Shown here piece after piece: positions 8,141 through 17,777 of a DNA stretch of 64,000 bases. The notes under the pieces were generated by a model that was not told where the DNA came from, did no database searches, and saw only the letters and a list, made by a program, of their open reading frames with translations. Numbering within the stretch: the stretch's first letter is position 1; every line of letters begins with the position of its first letter. Position numbers and translations under genes: made by a program. Source of the DNA: JANPPS01 sp964242575 (GTDB taxonomy: Bacteria; Pseudomonadota; Alphaproteobacteria; Acetobacterales; Acetobacteraceae); contig CAXTCN010000009.1 of the NCBI GenBank assembly GCA_964242575.1, positions 1 to 64,000 on the forward strand, given 5' to 3'.

Positions 8141-9558
8141 CCGAGCAGCGCCCGCGCCGCTTGCTGCGCCGCCGCCACCAGCGGGGCGGGATACACGAAG
8201 AACAGCGTGGTCACCAACGCGCCCACCCCCGCCACGAACGACACCGACGGCGGCCGCACGTCGAACGCCGGCTCCGCCGCATCGAAGTACATCACCTTGA
8301 TAATGCGCAAGTAGTAGAACGCCCCCACGACGCTCGTGAGCACGCCGATGACGGCGAGCGTCCAGTAACCGGACTGCACCGCGGGGTAGAACACGTACAG
8401 CTTCGCGAAAAAGCCGGAGAACGGCGGGATGCCCGCCATCGAGAACATGAACACCGCCATCGCGAGCGCGAGGCCCGGGTCCGTGCGCGCCAGGCCTGAC
8501 AGGTCGCTGATCCGCTCCAACGACCGGCCGCGGCGTCGCATGGCAATGATGCAGGCGAACACGCCGGCGCTCATGAAAACGTAGGTCACCATGTAAACCA
8601 GCACGCCGCGCACGCCCTCGCTGGTTCCCACCGCAAGGCCCACCAGCGCGTAACCCATGTGGCCGATGCTGGAGTACGCCATCAGCCGCTTGATGTTGCT
8701 TTGGCCGATGGCCGCGAGCGAGCCGAGCAGCATCGACCCGATTGAGATCAACACGATCAGCCCGGTCCACTGCGGGGTCAGGTGCCCAAACGGCACCTCC
8801 AGCGCGCGCAGCAGCAAGGCGATGGCAGCGACCTTGGGTGCCGTGCTCATGAACGCCGTCACCGGCGTCGGCGCGCCCTCGTACACGTCCGGCGTCCACA
8901 TGTGGAACGGCACGGCCGAGAGCTTGAACGCCAACCCGGCGACAATGAACACCACCCCGACAATGAGGCCCGGCGACGCCGATGCCGGGTTGGTCAACGC
9001 CGCCGCGAGCTCATTGAACTGCATGGTGCCGGCGAACCCGTAAGCCAACGAGATACCGTACAGCAGCAGCCCGGACGCGAGCGCCCCCAGCACGAAAAAC
9101 TTGAGCCCCGACTCCGCAGACCGCACATCATCCCGGGCGAACGCACAGAGCACGTATAGCGACAAGGACTGCAGCTCGAGACCCATATAGAGCGTCATCA
9201 GGCTCGATGTGCTCGACATAATCATCATGCCGACGGTGGATAACAGGATCAGCACCGGGAACTCGAACCGGCTGATGCCCTCGCGCACGTTGTAGTCCAG
9301 CGCCAGCACCGCAGACATCGCCGCGCCAGCCAGGATCAACAGCTTCATGAAGCTGCCGAAGCCATCCACCACGAACAGCCCGCGATAGGCCGACCCGGTC
9401 GGCGCAGCGAGCACGAGCACCCCCGCTAGCGCGAGCGCTCCCAAGGACAGCATGGTGCAGGTGAATGCCGGGTCCGGCTTGCGCAGCACGCCGAACACCA
9501 GGATCAGCATCGCACAGACCGCCAGCACGATTTCCGGCAGCGCCAGGTTCCAGTTCAT
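8137..9558 (-). CDS. nuoN: NADH-quinone oxidoreductase subunit N
   Basis: Antiporter-like membrane subunit of respiratory complex I, one of three proton-pumping modules. The 473-residue protein is almost entirely transmembrane helices, with the conserved lysine-containing helix FKLSAVPFHMWTPDVYEGAP typical of NuoN. ATG at 9558 overlaps the nuoM stop as ATGA. It is the last nuo gene; birA starts inside its stop codon. Confidence 0.96.
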   Translation of the reverse strand: MNWNLALPEIVLAVCAMLILVFGVLRKPDPAFTCTMLSLGALALAGVLVLAAPTGSAYRGLFVVDGFGSFMKLLILAGAAMSAVLALDYNVREGISRFEFPVLILLSTVGMMIMSSTSSLMTLYMGLELQSLSLYVLCAFARDDVRSAESGLKFFVLGALASGLLLYGISLAYGFAGTMQFNELAAALTNPASASPGLIVGVVFIVAGLAFKLSAVPFHMWTPDVYEGAPTPVTAFMSTAPKVAAIALLLRALEVPFGHLTPQWTGLIVLISIGSMLLGSLAAIGQSNIKRLMAYSSIGHMGYALVGLAVGTSEGVRGVLVYMVTYVFMSAGVFACIIAMRRRGRSLERISDLSGLARTDPGLALAMAVFMFSMAGIPPFSGFFAKLYVFYPAVQSGYWTLAVIGVLTSVVGAFYYLRIIKVMYFDAAEPAFDVRPPSVSFVAGVGALVTTLFFVYPAPLVAAAQQAARALLG

Positions 9559-11081
9559 GGCACAAGCCCCGCTAGCCGCGATTGGGTCAGTGCCGCAACG
9601 TGGTTCTCCACCATCGCGTGCACGGTTGCGTCAAAGAATTGCGTGAAGCTGGAGGGGTATATGCCCATCCACAGGGTAAGCCCGACCAACGGCGCGAAGA
9701 TGGCGATCTCCCGCGGCGAAAGGTCGAGTATGCCGCGCAAGTCGTCCCGGGTAATGGTGCCGAAAATAACCCGGCGGTACAGGAACAGCATGTAAACTGC
9801 GCCAAGTATCATGCCGGTGCTGCCCAGCAACGCCAGCCAGAAACTCACCTTGAACGCGCCGACCAGCACCAGAAACTCGCCCACGAACCCGGCCGTGCCA
9901 GGCAGCCCGACGCTGGCCATGGTGAACACCATGAAAAACAGCGAATACGCCGGCATCCGCTGCGCCAGGCCGCCATAGCGCGCGATGTCGCGCGTGTGGA
10001 TGCGGTCGTAAATCACGCCAACGCAAAGGAAAAGCGCCGCCGAGACGATGCCATGCGACAGCATCTGGAACAGCGCGCCCTGGATGCCCTGGGCGTTGAA
10101 CGTGAACATCCCGATCACGACGACGCCCATGTGCGCCACCGAGGAGTAAGCGATCAGCTTCTTCATGTCGGTCTGCGCGAACGCGACCAGCGACGTGTAG
10201 ATGACCGCGACCACGCCCAGCGTCAGCATCAACGGCGCGAACTGCTGCGACGCCTGCGGCAACATCGGGATGGAGAACCGCAGGAACCCGTAGGCGCCCA
10301 TCTTGAGCAGCACGCCGGCCAGGATGACCGACCCGGCGGTTGGCGCCTCCACGTGCGCGTCCGGCAGCCAGGTGTGCACCGGCCACATCGGCACCTTGAC
10401 CGCAAACGAGGCGAAGAACGCCAGGAACAGCCAGAACTGCATACGGGCCGGGAACTGCGTCTGGGTCAGCACCGCGAGGTCCGTGGTGCCCGCATGATAC
10501 CAAACCGCCAGCAACGCCAGCAGCATCAGGATCGACCCGGCTAAGGTGTATAGAAAGAACTTGAAGCTCGCATAGACACGTCGCGCGCCACCCCAGACGC
10601 CGATGATCAAGAACATCGGAATCAGCACGCCTTCGAAGAACATGTAAAAAACGATGAAGTCTTGCGCGGCGAACATGCCGACCATCATCGTTTCCAGCAC
10701 AAGGAACGCGAGCATGTACTCGCGGACCCGCGTGGTGATGGCCTCCCAACTGGCAAGGATGCATAGTGGTGTCAGCGCGGTGCTGAGCAGGATGAACAGC
10801 ACCGAAATGCCGTCTATGCCCATGCGGTAGCCCACCCGGAACTCCGGCAACCACTCGGCGCTCTCGGTGAACTGGTAGCCCGGATCGGTCACGTCGAACT
10901 TCGCCCACAGCACCAGCGAAATCAGGAACACGAGCAGGCTGGTCCATAGCGCCGCCCAGCGGGCGTTAGTGGCGACAACTTGGTCGTCCCCGCGAATGGT
11001 CATGATGAACAAGCCGCCCAGCAACGGCAGCCAGGTCAGCAGGGACAAGATTGGGAAGCCGGCCGCGTTCATTGAGGTCAC
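9555..11081 (-). CDS. nuoM: NADH-quinone oxidoreductase subunit M
   Basis: Antiporter-like proton-pumping subunit of complex I, 508 residues, about 14 membrane helices. The NuoM/ND4 hallmark VKVPMWPVHTWLPDAHVEAP is present, as is the helix with AYSSVAHMG. The first usable codon is GTG at 11081, which overlaps the nuoL stop as GTGA; an ATG three codons later (11072) has a GGTGA Shine-Dalgarno-like sequence and may be the true start. Confidence 0.96.
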   Translation of the reverse strand: MTSMNAAGFPILSLLTWLPLLGGLFIMTIRGDDQVVATNARWAALWTSLLVFLISLVLWAKFDVTDPGYQFTESAEWLPEFRVGYRMGIDGISVLFILLSTALTPLCILASWEAITTRVREYMLAFLVLETMMVGMFAAQDFIVFYMFFEGVLIPMFLIIGVWGGARRVYASFKFFLYTLAGSILMLLALLAVWYHAGTTDLAVLTQTQFPARMQFWLFLAFFASFAVKVPMWPVHTWLPDAHVEAPTAGSVILAGVLLKMGAYGFLRFSIPMLPQASQQFAPLMLTLGVVAVIYTSLVAFAQTDMKKLIAYSSVAHMGVVVIGMFTFNAQGIQGALFQMLSHGIVSAALFLCVGVIYDRIHTRDIARYGGLAQRMPAYSLFFMVFTMASVGLPGTAGFVGEFLVLVGAFKVSFWLALLGSTGMILGAVYMLFLYRRVIFGTITRDDLRGILDLSPREIAIFAPLVGLTLWMGIYPSSFTQFFDATVHAMVENHVAALTQSRLAGLVP

Positions 11082-13006
11082 CGGAACACTAGATAAACAC
11101 TAACGAGGCCCACCAGCCCGATCAGCATGGTGAAGGCATACACGGCGATGGAGCCGGTTTGGATACGAACCACCTGCGCCGAACTGTCGGTGGTGAAGGC
11201 CGCGATGCCGTTTGGCACGCCGTCGATGATCTGCGCGTCGCCAACCTGCCACAGCAGCCGGGCCAGCCGCTTGAAGGGACGCACGAACACGGTGTCATAC
11301 AACTCGTCGAAGTACCACTTGTTCAGCAGGAACCGGTACACGCCTGGCGCCGCGTCCGCAACACGGGCTGGGAGTCCGGGCTGCGCCACGTAGAACAGGT
11401 AGGCAAGCCCGATGCCGAGTAGGCCGACGATAGTGGGCAGCAGCCCAACCAACGCCGGCAGGTGGTGCATGTCGGCCAGCACCGTGTTGCCCGGCGCATT
11501 GAAAATGGCGCCGCGCCAAAACTCGTGCCAGCCCTCGCCAATAAAGCTGTTCTCAAACGTGAAGCCAGTCACGATGGCTCCGGCCGCAAGGACCAGCAGC
11601 GGGCCAAGCATGACGGCCGGGCTCTCGTGCACATGCCCCATAGTTTTTGCATCGGCGCGCGGCTCGCCGTGGAACGTCAGGATCAGCAGGCGCCAGGAGT
11701 AGAATGCCGTCAGGAACGCGGCGATGACGCCACAAAGGAACGCATAGGCGCCAACGGCGCTGTGCCGGGCATAGGCAGCCTCGAGGATGGCGTCCTTGGA
11801 GTAGTAGCCTGCGAATATCGGGATGCCGGCCAGCGCCAGGCTGCCGACCCACATGACGGCGTATGTCACCGGGATCTTGCGCCAAATCCCCCCCATGCGC
11901 CGGATATCCTGTTCGTCGGACATGGCATGGATCACCGAGCCGGCGCCAAGAAACAGCAGTGCTTTGAAGAAGGCATGCGTGAACAGGTGGAACACTGACG
12001 CTTGGTAGGCGCCGACGCCAGCCGCCAGAAACATGTAGCCCAACTGCGAACACGTCGAGTAAGCAATGATGCGCTTGATGTCGTTCTGCACGCAGCCGAT
12101 CGTGGCCGCGAACAGACAGGTGCTGGCGCCCATGAACGTGATAAACCCGAGCGCACCCGGCGCATACTCCAAAATGGGCGACATGCGGGCCATCAGGAAA
12201 ACCCCGGCGGTGACCATCGTCGCCGCATGGATCAGCGCCGACACCGGCGTTGGCCCCTCCATCGCGTCCGGCAGCCAGGTATGCAGGCCAAGCTGCGCCG
12301 ATTTGCCGGCGGCGCCCAGGAACAGCAGCACGCCCATGACCTCGAAGGCGCGCCAAGTCGAGCCCAACACCTGGTAGGTGTCATCGACATGCTCGTGCGC
12401 CCGGCCAAAAATCTCGGAGAACTCAACGGAACCGAACTGGAGGAAGACCAGCGCGATGCCGACCGCGAAGAACAGGTCACCCACCCGGTTGACCACAAAC
12501 GCCTTGATCGCCGCCTGGCACGCGCTCGGCCGGTCATACCAGTAGCCGATCAGCAAGTAGCTCGCGAGGCCCACGCCTTCCCAGCCAAAGAACAACTGGA
12601 CCAAGTTGTCTGCTGTCACCAGCATCAGCATGGCAAAAGTGAACAGGCTTAGGTAGCTGAAGAACCGCGGTATTGTCGCGTCATGGCTCATGTAGCCGAT
12701 GCTATAAATATGGATCAGCGTTGCTATAAATGTGACCATGGCGACCATCATGGCCGACAACGTGTCATACCGCAGCGCCCACTCGACATGGAAACCTTCG
12801 ACCTGCATCCACGTTCCCAGCGACACCGTTCCAGGCAGGCCCGTCCCAGCCAGGAACGGCGCGAAGCTGGCAGCCCCTGCGATGGCGGCCACGACCATGC
12901 ACAGGACGGTCACAGCCTGGCTTCCCCGGTCCCCAAGCTGCCGTCCGAACATACCGGCGGCGAGCGATCCAAGCAGCGGGGCGAAGACGGCAATGGCGTA
13001 GAGCAC
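11078..13006 (-). CDS. nuoL: NADH-quinone oxidoreductase subunit L
   Basis: Largest antiporter-like subunit of complex I, 642 residues, with the long lateral helix that couples the pump modules at its C-terminus. The hallmark KSAQLGLHTWLPDAMEGPTP and the helix IAYSTCSQLGYMF are visible. The start is GTG at 13006, three bases after nuoK, with AAGGG about 7 bases upstream. Length is normal for the family. Confidence 0.96.
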   Translation of the reverse strand: MLYAIAVFAPLLGSLAAGMFGRQLGDRGSQAVTVLCMVVAAIAGAASFAPFLAGTGLPGTVSLGTWMQVEGFHVEWALRYDTLSAMMVAMVTFIATLIHIYSIGYMSHDATIPRFFSYLSLFTFAMLMLVTADNLVQLFFGWEGVGLASYLLIGYWYDRPSACQAAIKAFVVNRVGDLFFAVGIALVFLQFGSVEFSEIFGRAHEHVDDTYQVLGSTWRAFEVMGVLLFLGAAGKSAQLGLHTWLPDAMEGPTPVSALIHAATMVTAGVFLMARMSPILEYAPGALGFITFMGASTCLFAATIGCVQNDIKRIIAYSTCSQLGYMFLAAGVGAYQASVFHLFTHAFFKALLFLGAGSVIHAMSDEQDIRRMGGIWRKIPVTYAVMWVGSLALAGIPIFAGYYSKDAILEAAYARHSAVGAYAFLCGVIAAFLTAFYSWRLLILTFHGEPRADAKTMGHVHESPAVMLGPLLVLAAGAIVTGFTFENSFIGEGWHEFWRGAIFNAPGNTVLADMHHLPALVGLLPTIVGLLGIGLAYLFYVAQPGLPARVADAAPGVYRFLLNKWYFDELYDTVFVRPFKRLARLLWQVGDAQIIDGVPNGIAAFTTDSSAQVVRIQTGSIAVYAFTMLIGLVGLVSVYLVFR

Positions 13007-13009
13007 AGA

Positions 13010-13321
13010 TCAGCCCTTCATCAAGTTGACGTCTTCGACCTGGATCGAACCACGGTTTCGATAATAAACGACGACAATAGCCAAGCCAATTGCCGCTTCC
13101 GCCGCGGCAACTGTCAGCACGAAAAGCGTGAACACCTGACCAGCCAAGTCATTCAGCGCCGAACTAAACGCGACAAGATTGAGATTGACCGCAAGAAGCA
13201 TCAGCTCGATAGACATCATAATAATAATGACGTTCTTTCGATTTAAGAATATCCCAAAAATACCGATGACCAGCAGTATCGCGGCCACAACTAGGTAGTG
13301 ACCGACGCCAATCGCGGCCAT
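13010..13321 (-). CDS. nuoK: NADH-quinone oxidoreductase subunit K
   Basis: Small three-helix membrane subunit of complex I (103 residues). It has the glutamate-bearing helices MMSIELMLLAVNLNLVAF and VAAAEAAIGLAIVV, whose acidic residues belong to the proton path in characterised complexes. The ATG at 13321 overlaps the nuoJ stop by one base (TGATG); a TTG one codon upstream is less likely. Confidence 0.96.
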   Translation of the reverse strand: MAAIGVGHYLVVAAILLVIGIFGIFLNRKNVIIIMMSIELMLLAVNLNLVAFSSALNDLAGQVFTLFVLTVAAAEAAIGLAIVVVYYRNRGSIQVEDVNLMKG

Positions 13322-14025
13322 CAATGTTCTCCCGGTCCCGGTTTGCCAACCCCGTGCTCATGTGGCTCATTTGCATGCACCAATACAGGCGCTGGTTTCG
13401 GCCGGATGATCCCTGTGAGGTTGGTGCCCGCCCCTGTCGCCACCGACATGATCTCCAGGGTGTCGGCCACTGCGCGTGCGTTCTGCCGTTCGATGCTCTG
13501 GCGCCGGGTCGTGGTGCGCTCCCGATGCGTCAGCACGATCGCGCCGATCATCGCCACCATCAAAATGAGCCCGGCGGTCTGGAACAGCAGTATGTAGTCG
13601 GTGTAGATCAGCCGCCCCAACGCTTCGGTGTTGGTGAGGCCGCCCGGCGTGCTCGTGATGCGCAGGGTGTTCGTCTCTGGGGCGAACCGCCAAGCGCCCA
13701 GCACCAGCAGAAGCTCCCCGAACAGCACGGCCCCGACGACGGCGCCAACCGGGGCGTAGCGCTGGAAGCCCTCCCGCATTTGCCCGAAGTTCACGTCCAG
13801 CATCATCACAACGAACAAGAACAGCACCGCGACCGCGCCGACATAGACGATCACCAGGATCATCGCCAGGAACTCGGCCCCGGCAATCAGGAACAACGCC
13901 GCCGCGTTGAAGAATGCCAGGATCAGGAACAGAACCGAGTGCACCGGATTGCGCGAGGTGATGACCGCAACGGCTGAGCCGATCAGGATGGCGGCAAACA
14001 CATAGAAGGCGGCGGAAACGAGCAT
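13321..14025 (-). CDS. nuoJ: NADH-quinone oxidoreductase subunit J
   Basis: Membrane subunit of complex I (234 residues, ND6 homologue) with five predicted helices and the conserved MILVIVYVGAVAVLFLFVVMM region. The C-terminal tail (about residues 165-234) is polar and longer than in E. coli, ending in a His/Gly-rich stretch; this tail is poorly conserved in the family. It lies 10 bp downstream of nuoI. Confidence 0.95.
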   Translation of the reverse strand: MLVSAAFYVFAAILIGSAVAVITSRNPVHSVLFLILAFFNAAALFLIAGAEFLAMILVIVYVGAVAVLFLFVVMMLDVNFGQMREGFQRYAPVGAVVGAVLFGELLLVLGAWRFAPETNTLRITSTPGGLTNTEALGRLIYTDYILLFQTAGLILMVAMIGAIVLTHRERTTTRRQSIERQNARAVADTLEIMSVATGAGTNLTGIIRPKPAPVLVHANEPHEHGVGKPGPGEH

Positions 14026-14035
14026 GTGTTGCCTC

Positions 14036-14524
14036 TCAGCGATACGGGGCGTCGAGTTCGAGCCGCTTGGACAGCTCGCTCTCCCAGCGGTCGCCGTTGG
14101 CGAGCAGCTTTTCCTTGTTGTATAGGAGTTCCTCCCGCGTTTCGACGGCGAACTCGAAGTTCGGCCCCTCGACGATGGCGTCCACCGGGCAGCTTTCTTC
14201 GCAAAGGCCGCAGTAGATGCACTTCGTCATATCGATGTCATACCGCGTCGTGCGACGGCTTCCGTCATCGCGCGGCTCGGCCTCGATGGTGATGGCGAGC
14301 GCGGGGCAGACGGCCTCGCACAGCTTGCACGCAATGCAACGCTCCTCGCCGTTCGGATAGCGGCGGAGCGCGTGTTCGCCTTTAAAACGCGGCGAAATTG
14401 GCCCTTTTTCGTACGGGTAGTTGATGGTCGCCTTGGGCCTGAAGAAATACTTCAGGGTCAGCGACAAGCCAGAAACCAGCTCACCTAGTAGCAGGCTACG
14501 CGCCGTGCGGTCTAAAAATGCCAT
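14036..14524 (-). CDS. nuoI: NADH-quinone oxidoreductase subunit I
   Basis: Peripheral-arm subunit of complex I carrying two [4Fe-4S] clusters (N6a, N6b). The 162-residue protein has two cysteine motifs: C63-x2-C66-x2-C69-x3-C73 and C102-x2-C105-x2-C108-x3-C112. An N-terminal amphipathic segment anchors the family to the membrane arm. It is separated from nuoH by a 111-bp spacer, the longest gap in the nuo operon. Confidence 0.96.
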   Translation of the reverse strand: MAFLDRTARSLLLGELVSGLSLTLKYFFRPKATINYPYEKGPISPRFKGEHALRRYPNGEERCIACKLCEAVCPALAITIEAEPRDDGSRRTTRYDIDMTKCIYCGLCEESCPVDAIVEGPNFEFAVETREELLYNKEKLLANGDRWESELSKRLELDAPYR

Positions 14525-14540
14525 GTTCAGGTCCTATTTC

Positions 14541-14566
14541 GCCCGGCGGCATAGGCCTTGCCGGGC
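14541..14566. repeat. 7-bp inverted repeat in the nuoH-nuoI spacer
   Basis: GCCCGGC at 14541-14547 is the reverse complement of GCCGGGC at 14560-14566, with a 12-nt loop. It lies close to the nuoI start on the mRNA side and could affect translation or mRNA decay; no T-run follows. Confidence 0.5.
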
Positions 14567-14599
14567 ACACACGCAAGCGAACGTACCGGGTCGAGACAG

Positions 14600-14622
14600 G
14601 GGCTCGCCATTATGGCGAGCCC
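14600..14622. repeat. Perfect 10-bp stem hairpin in the nuoH-nuoI spacer
   Basis: GGGCTCGCCA (14600-14609) pairs exactly with TGGCGAGCCC (14613-14622) around a 3-nt loop. There is no T-tract, so it is more likely an intercistronic mRNA stabiliser or processing site than a terminator. Confidence 0.65.
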
Positions 14623-14635
14623 TTGCTTCAAGACA

Positions 14636-15658
14636 CTAGACCGGGTGCGACCCGGGCAGCCACCCCATCGTCACCAACACGCCCGCCGTAAGAACAAGCC
14701 AACCCAGCGACAACGGCAGGAACACCTTCCAGCCCAGCCGCATCAACTGGTCATACCGGAAACGCGGGAACGTGGCCCGCACCCAGATGAACATGAACAG
14801 CACGAGGCAAATTTTAAGGATGAACCACAGGGGACCCGGAACCCAGGTAAACGGTGCAAATGGAATGGGGCTGAGCCAGCCGCCCAGAAACAAAATGCTG
14901 GTCATCGCCGACATAAGGATCATGTTGGCGTATTCGCCTAAGAAGAACAGTCCAAACGTCATCGCTCCATACTCGACATGGAAGCCGCCAACGATTTCGC
15001 TTTCACCCTCCGGCAAGTCAAACGGGGCGCGGTTCGTTTCGGCCAGTGTCGAGATGAAGAATATGATGAACATCGGAAACAGCGGGATAAAGAACCAAAT
15101 CCGCTCCTGCGCTCGCACAATCTCCGTAAGGTTTAGGCTGCCGGCGCACAGCAGCACGGTCACGATCACGAAGCCCATGCTGACTTCATAGCTCACCATC
15201 TGAGCCGCCGAACGCAACGCGCCAAGGAATGCATACTTCGAGTTGCTGGCCCAACCAGCGATGACGATGCCGTAAACTCCAAGGCTGCTGATGGCGAACA
15301 AGTACAGAATGCCGACGTTGATGTCGGCAATCGCCCAGCCGTCGTTGACCGGAATAACCGCCCAGGCGATCATGGCCAGGGTCATGGTCAGCAGCGGCGC
15401 CACCAGGAACAGCAACCGGTTGGCGCCAGTTGGAATAATCGTCTCTTTCATCAGCATCTTGAGCGCATCGGCAAACGGCTGCAGCAGCCCGAATGGGCCG
15501 ACCACGTTGGGTCCGCGCCGCATCTGCATCGCCGCCATCACCTTGCGTTCCGCCAAGGTCAGGTAAGCGACGCTGACCAGGACCGGCACGAGCATGGCCA
15601 GCGTCTGCATGACCGTCAGCACGAGAACACCGAACGGAGTTGTCAGGAACGCGGTCAT
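14636..15658 (-). CDS. nuoH: NADH-quinone oxidoreductase subunit H
   Basis: Membrane subunit of complex I at the junction with the peripheral arm, forming part of the quinone site. The 340-residue protein has eight or nine helices and the family motifs ERKVMAAMQMRRGPNVVGPFG and AETNRAPFDLPEGESEIVGG, the latter in the conserved cytoplasmic loop. The ATG directly follows the nuoG stop with no spacing. Confidence 0.96.
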   Translation of the reverse strand: MTAFLTTPFGVLVLTVMQTLAMLVPVLVSVAYLTLAERKVMAAMQMRRGPNVVGPFGLLQPFADALKMLMKETIIPTGANRLLFLVAPLLTMTLAMIAWAVIPVNDGWAIADINVGILYLFAISSLGVYGIVIAGWASNSKYAFLGALRSAAQMVSYEVSMGFVIVTVLLCAGSLNLTEIVRAQERIWFFIPLFPMFIIFFISTLAETNRAPFDLPEGESEIVGGFHVEYGAMTFGLFFLGEYANMILMSAMTSILFLGGWLSPIPFAPFTWVPGPLWFILKICLVLFMFIWVRATFPRFRYDQLMRLGWKVFLPLSLGWLVLTAGVLVTMGWLPGSHPV

Positions 15659-17713
15659 CTACTCCGCTGCCTGCAGCACGGGAGCATTGAAGGTCCGGGT
15701 GCACTCCGCCATGGTGGCGCTAGCCCGGCTGATCACGTTGGTTTGGTAGTAATCCACAATGGCTGGGGTAAATGGCGCATCCCCGAGCAGCGCTGCATCG
15801 CCCGCCGGCCCGGACGGGTTGGAACAGCTGCGGCGTTCAAGCGCCTGCTGCACCCCGAACACCGGGTTCACCGCAACCAGGCGTGCCCGCAAGCCCGCGA
15901 TGTCGTCATACGGCAGCGGGCTGCCCAGGACGGCGCTGAACGCACGCAGGATGCTCCAATCCTCCCTGGCTTCGCCCGGCGGCTGGACCGCGACAAAGCC
16001 GCGTTGGACCCGCCCCTCCGTGTTCACGTATGTGCCGCCCTTCTCGGTATAGGCTGCCCCCGGCAGGATCACGTCAGCACGCGCGGCGCCCCGGTCCCCG
16101 TGGTGGCCTTGGTACACGACGAACGTGTCAGGGCCAATCGCGGCGGTGTCGAACTCGTCCGCCCCCAACAGCCACAGCAGATCCACGCCGCCGCCCAGCA
16201 TGTCAGGCAGCGCCTTGCCACTAGGCTCTGGAACGAACCCCAAGTCCAACGCGCCGACGCGGGCGGCAGCGGTGTGCAGCACGTTGAAGCCGTGCCATTC
16301 CGGCGCCAGCCCGCCAACTGCCCCGGCCAGGCGCCACGCCGCGGCAAGGACTGCCGCGCCATCCGGCCGGCGCAACGCTCCCTGCCCTACGATAATCATT
16401 GGCCGCTGAGCCGCTCGCAGCGCGTCGGCGAATGCACCGGGCTGGTCGAGCGCCTGCAACGCCTCCGGTCCGTCGCCCAAGCACTCAGCCGTGTAGGTCA
16501 GGTCGGCCTGCGGCCCGATGTAAGCGACCGGACAGCCACCCGCGCTCCAACGCTTGCGGATGCGGGCGTTGAGCACAGGGCTTTCCCGGCGCGGGTTGCT
16601 GCCAACGAGCAGGATCGCGTCCGCCTCCTCAATTCCGGAGACGGTCGTGTTGAACACGTAGAAGTCGCGCCGGCTCGCATCGAGCGCCGCGCCATCCTGT
16701 CGGCAGTCCAAGTTCTGCGAGCCTAGCCCGGCCATCAGGTCCTTGAGCGCCATCATGCTCTCGGCGTCGCACAAATCCCCGGCAACCGCGCCGATGCGGT
16801 CACCAGGCAGCCCCTTAAGCCGGCTGGCGATGGCGCCGAACGCCTCGGGCCAGGTCGCGGCGCGCAGTTTGCCGTTTTGTCGCACCCACGGTTTGTCCAG
16901 CCGCCGGCGCTTCAGGCCGTCATGGCTGAAACGGGACTTGTCGGCTAGCCACTCCTCGTTCACGTCGTCATTGATCCGCGGCAGGACGCGCAGCACCTCG
17001 GACCCTCGCGCATCCACGCGGATGTTGGTGCCCAGCGCGTCATGCACGTCAACGCTGTCGGTCTTGCGCAACTCCCAAGGACGGGCCACGAAGCTGTATG
17101 GCTTGTTCAGCAACGCGCCGACCGGACAGATATCAATGAGGTTGCCCGATAGCTCCGTGGTGAGCGCCTTTTCGATATAGGTGCCGACCTCCATGCTCTC
17201 CCCTCGGGACGTGGCGCCCATCTCCGGCACGCCCGCGATCTCGGTGCTGAAGCGGATGCAACGGGTGCAATGGATGCACCGCGTCATGAACGTCTTGACC
17301 AGCGGGCCAAGGTACTTGTCCTTCACTGCCCGCTTGTTCTCGGCGAACCGAGAGTGGTCCATTCCGTACGAGTAAGCCTGGTCCTGCAGGTCGCACTCGC
17401 CGCCCTGGTCGCAAATGGGACAGTCAAGCGGATGGTTGATTAGCAGGAACTCCATCACGCCCCGGCGCGCCTGGCGCACCATGGCCGTGTCGGTCTTGAC
17501 CACCATGCCATCCGCGACCGGATAGGCGCAGCTTGCGATCGGCTTGGGCGCTTTTTCAACTTCCACCAGGCACATGCGGCAGTTGCCCGCGACCGACAGG
17601 CGTTCGTGGTAGCAGAACCGCGGGATTTCGACGCCGACGGCCTCGCAGGCCTGTAGCACGGAGGCCCCGTTGGGCACCTCCACCTCGATTCCATCGACAG
17701 TAAGCTTAGCCAT
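15659..17713 (-). CDS. nuoG: NADH-quinone oxidoreductase subunit G
   Basis: Iron-sulfur subunit of the complex I NADH module, 684 residues. The N-terminal ferredoxin domain has C34, C45, C48 and C62 for the [2Fe-2S] cluster N1b. It is followed by H94-x3-C98-x2-C101-x5-C107 for N5 and C146/C149/C152 with a later Cys for N4. The rest is a molybdopterin-oxidoreductase-like domain without visible extra cysteine motif for cluster N7, as in mitochondria and other alphaproteobacteria. It starts 64 bp after nuoF. Confidence 0.96.
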   Translation of the reverse strand: MAKLTVDGIEVEVPNGASVLQACEAVGVEIPRFCYHERLSVAGNCRMCLVEVEKAPKPIASCAYPVADGMVVKTDTAMVRQARRGVMEFLLINHPLDCPICDQGGECDLQDQAYSYGMDHSRFAENKRAVKDKYLGPLVKTFMTRCIHCTRCIRFSTEIAGVPEMGATSRGESMEVGTYIEKALTTELSGNLIDICPVGALLNKPYSFVARPWELRKTDSVDVHDALGTNIRVDARGSEVLRVLPRINDDVNEEWLADKSRFSHDGLKRRRLDKPWVRQNGKLRAATWPEAFGAIASRLKGLPGDRIGAVAGDLCDAESMMALKDLMAGLGSQNLDCRQDGAALDASRRDFYVFNTTVSGIEEADAILLVGSNPRRESPVLNARIRKRWSAGGCPVAYIGPQADLTYTAECLGDGPEALQALDQPGAFADALRAAQRPMIIVGQGALRRPDGAAVLAAAWRLAGAVGGLAPEWHGFNVLHTAAARVGALDLGFVPEPSGKALPDMLGGGVDLLWLLGADEFDTAAIGPDTFVVYQGHHGDRGAARADVILPGAAYTEKGGTYVNTEGRVQRGFVAVQPPGEAREDWSILRAFSAVLGSPLPYDDIAGLRARLVAVNPVFGVQQALERRSCSNPSGPAGDAALLGDAPFTPAIVDYYQTNVISRASATMAECTRTFNAPVLQAAE

Positions 17714-17777
17714 ATCCCTGTCTTTCAGTATGCGGCGGACCAGGCACGCTAGGTGCCCAGCCGACCGGCTTTTCCGA

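Noticed and set aside
8141..8899. Upstream in-frame extension of birA inside nuoN
   Set aside because: The extra residues are out-of-frame nuoN sequence; BirA similarity begins at the TTG at 8140.
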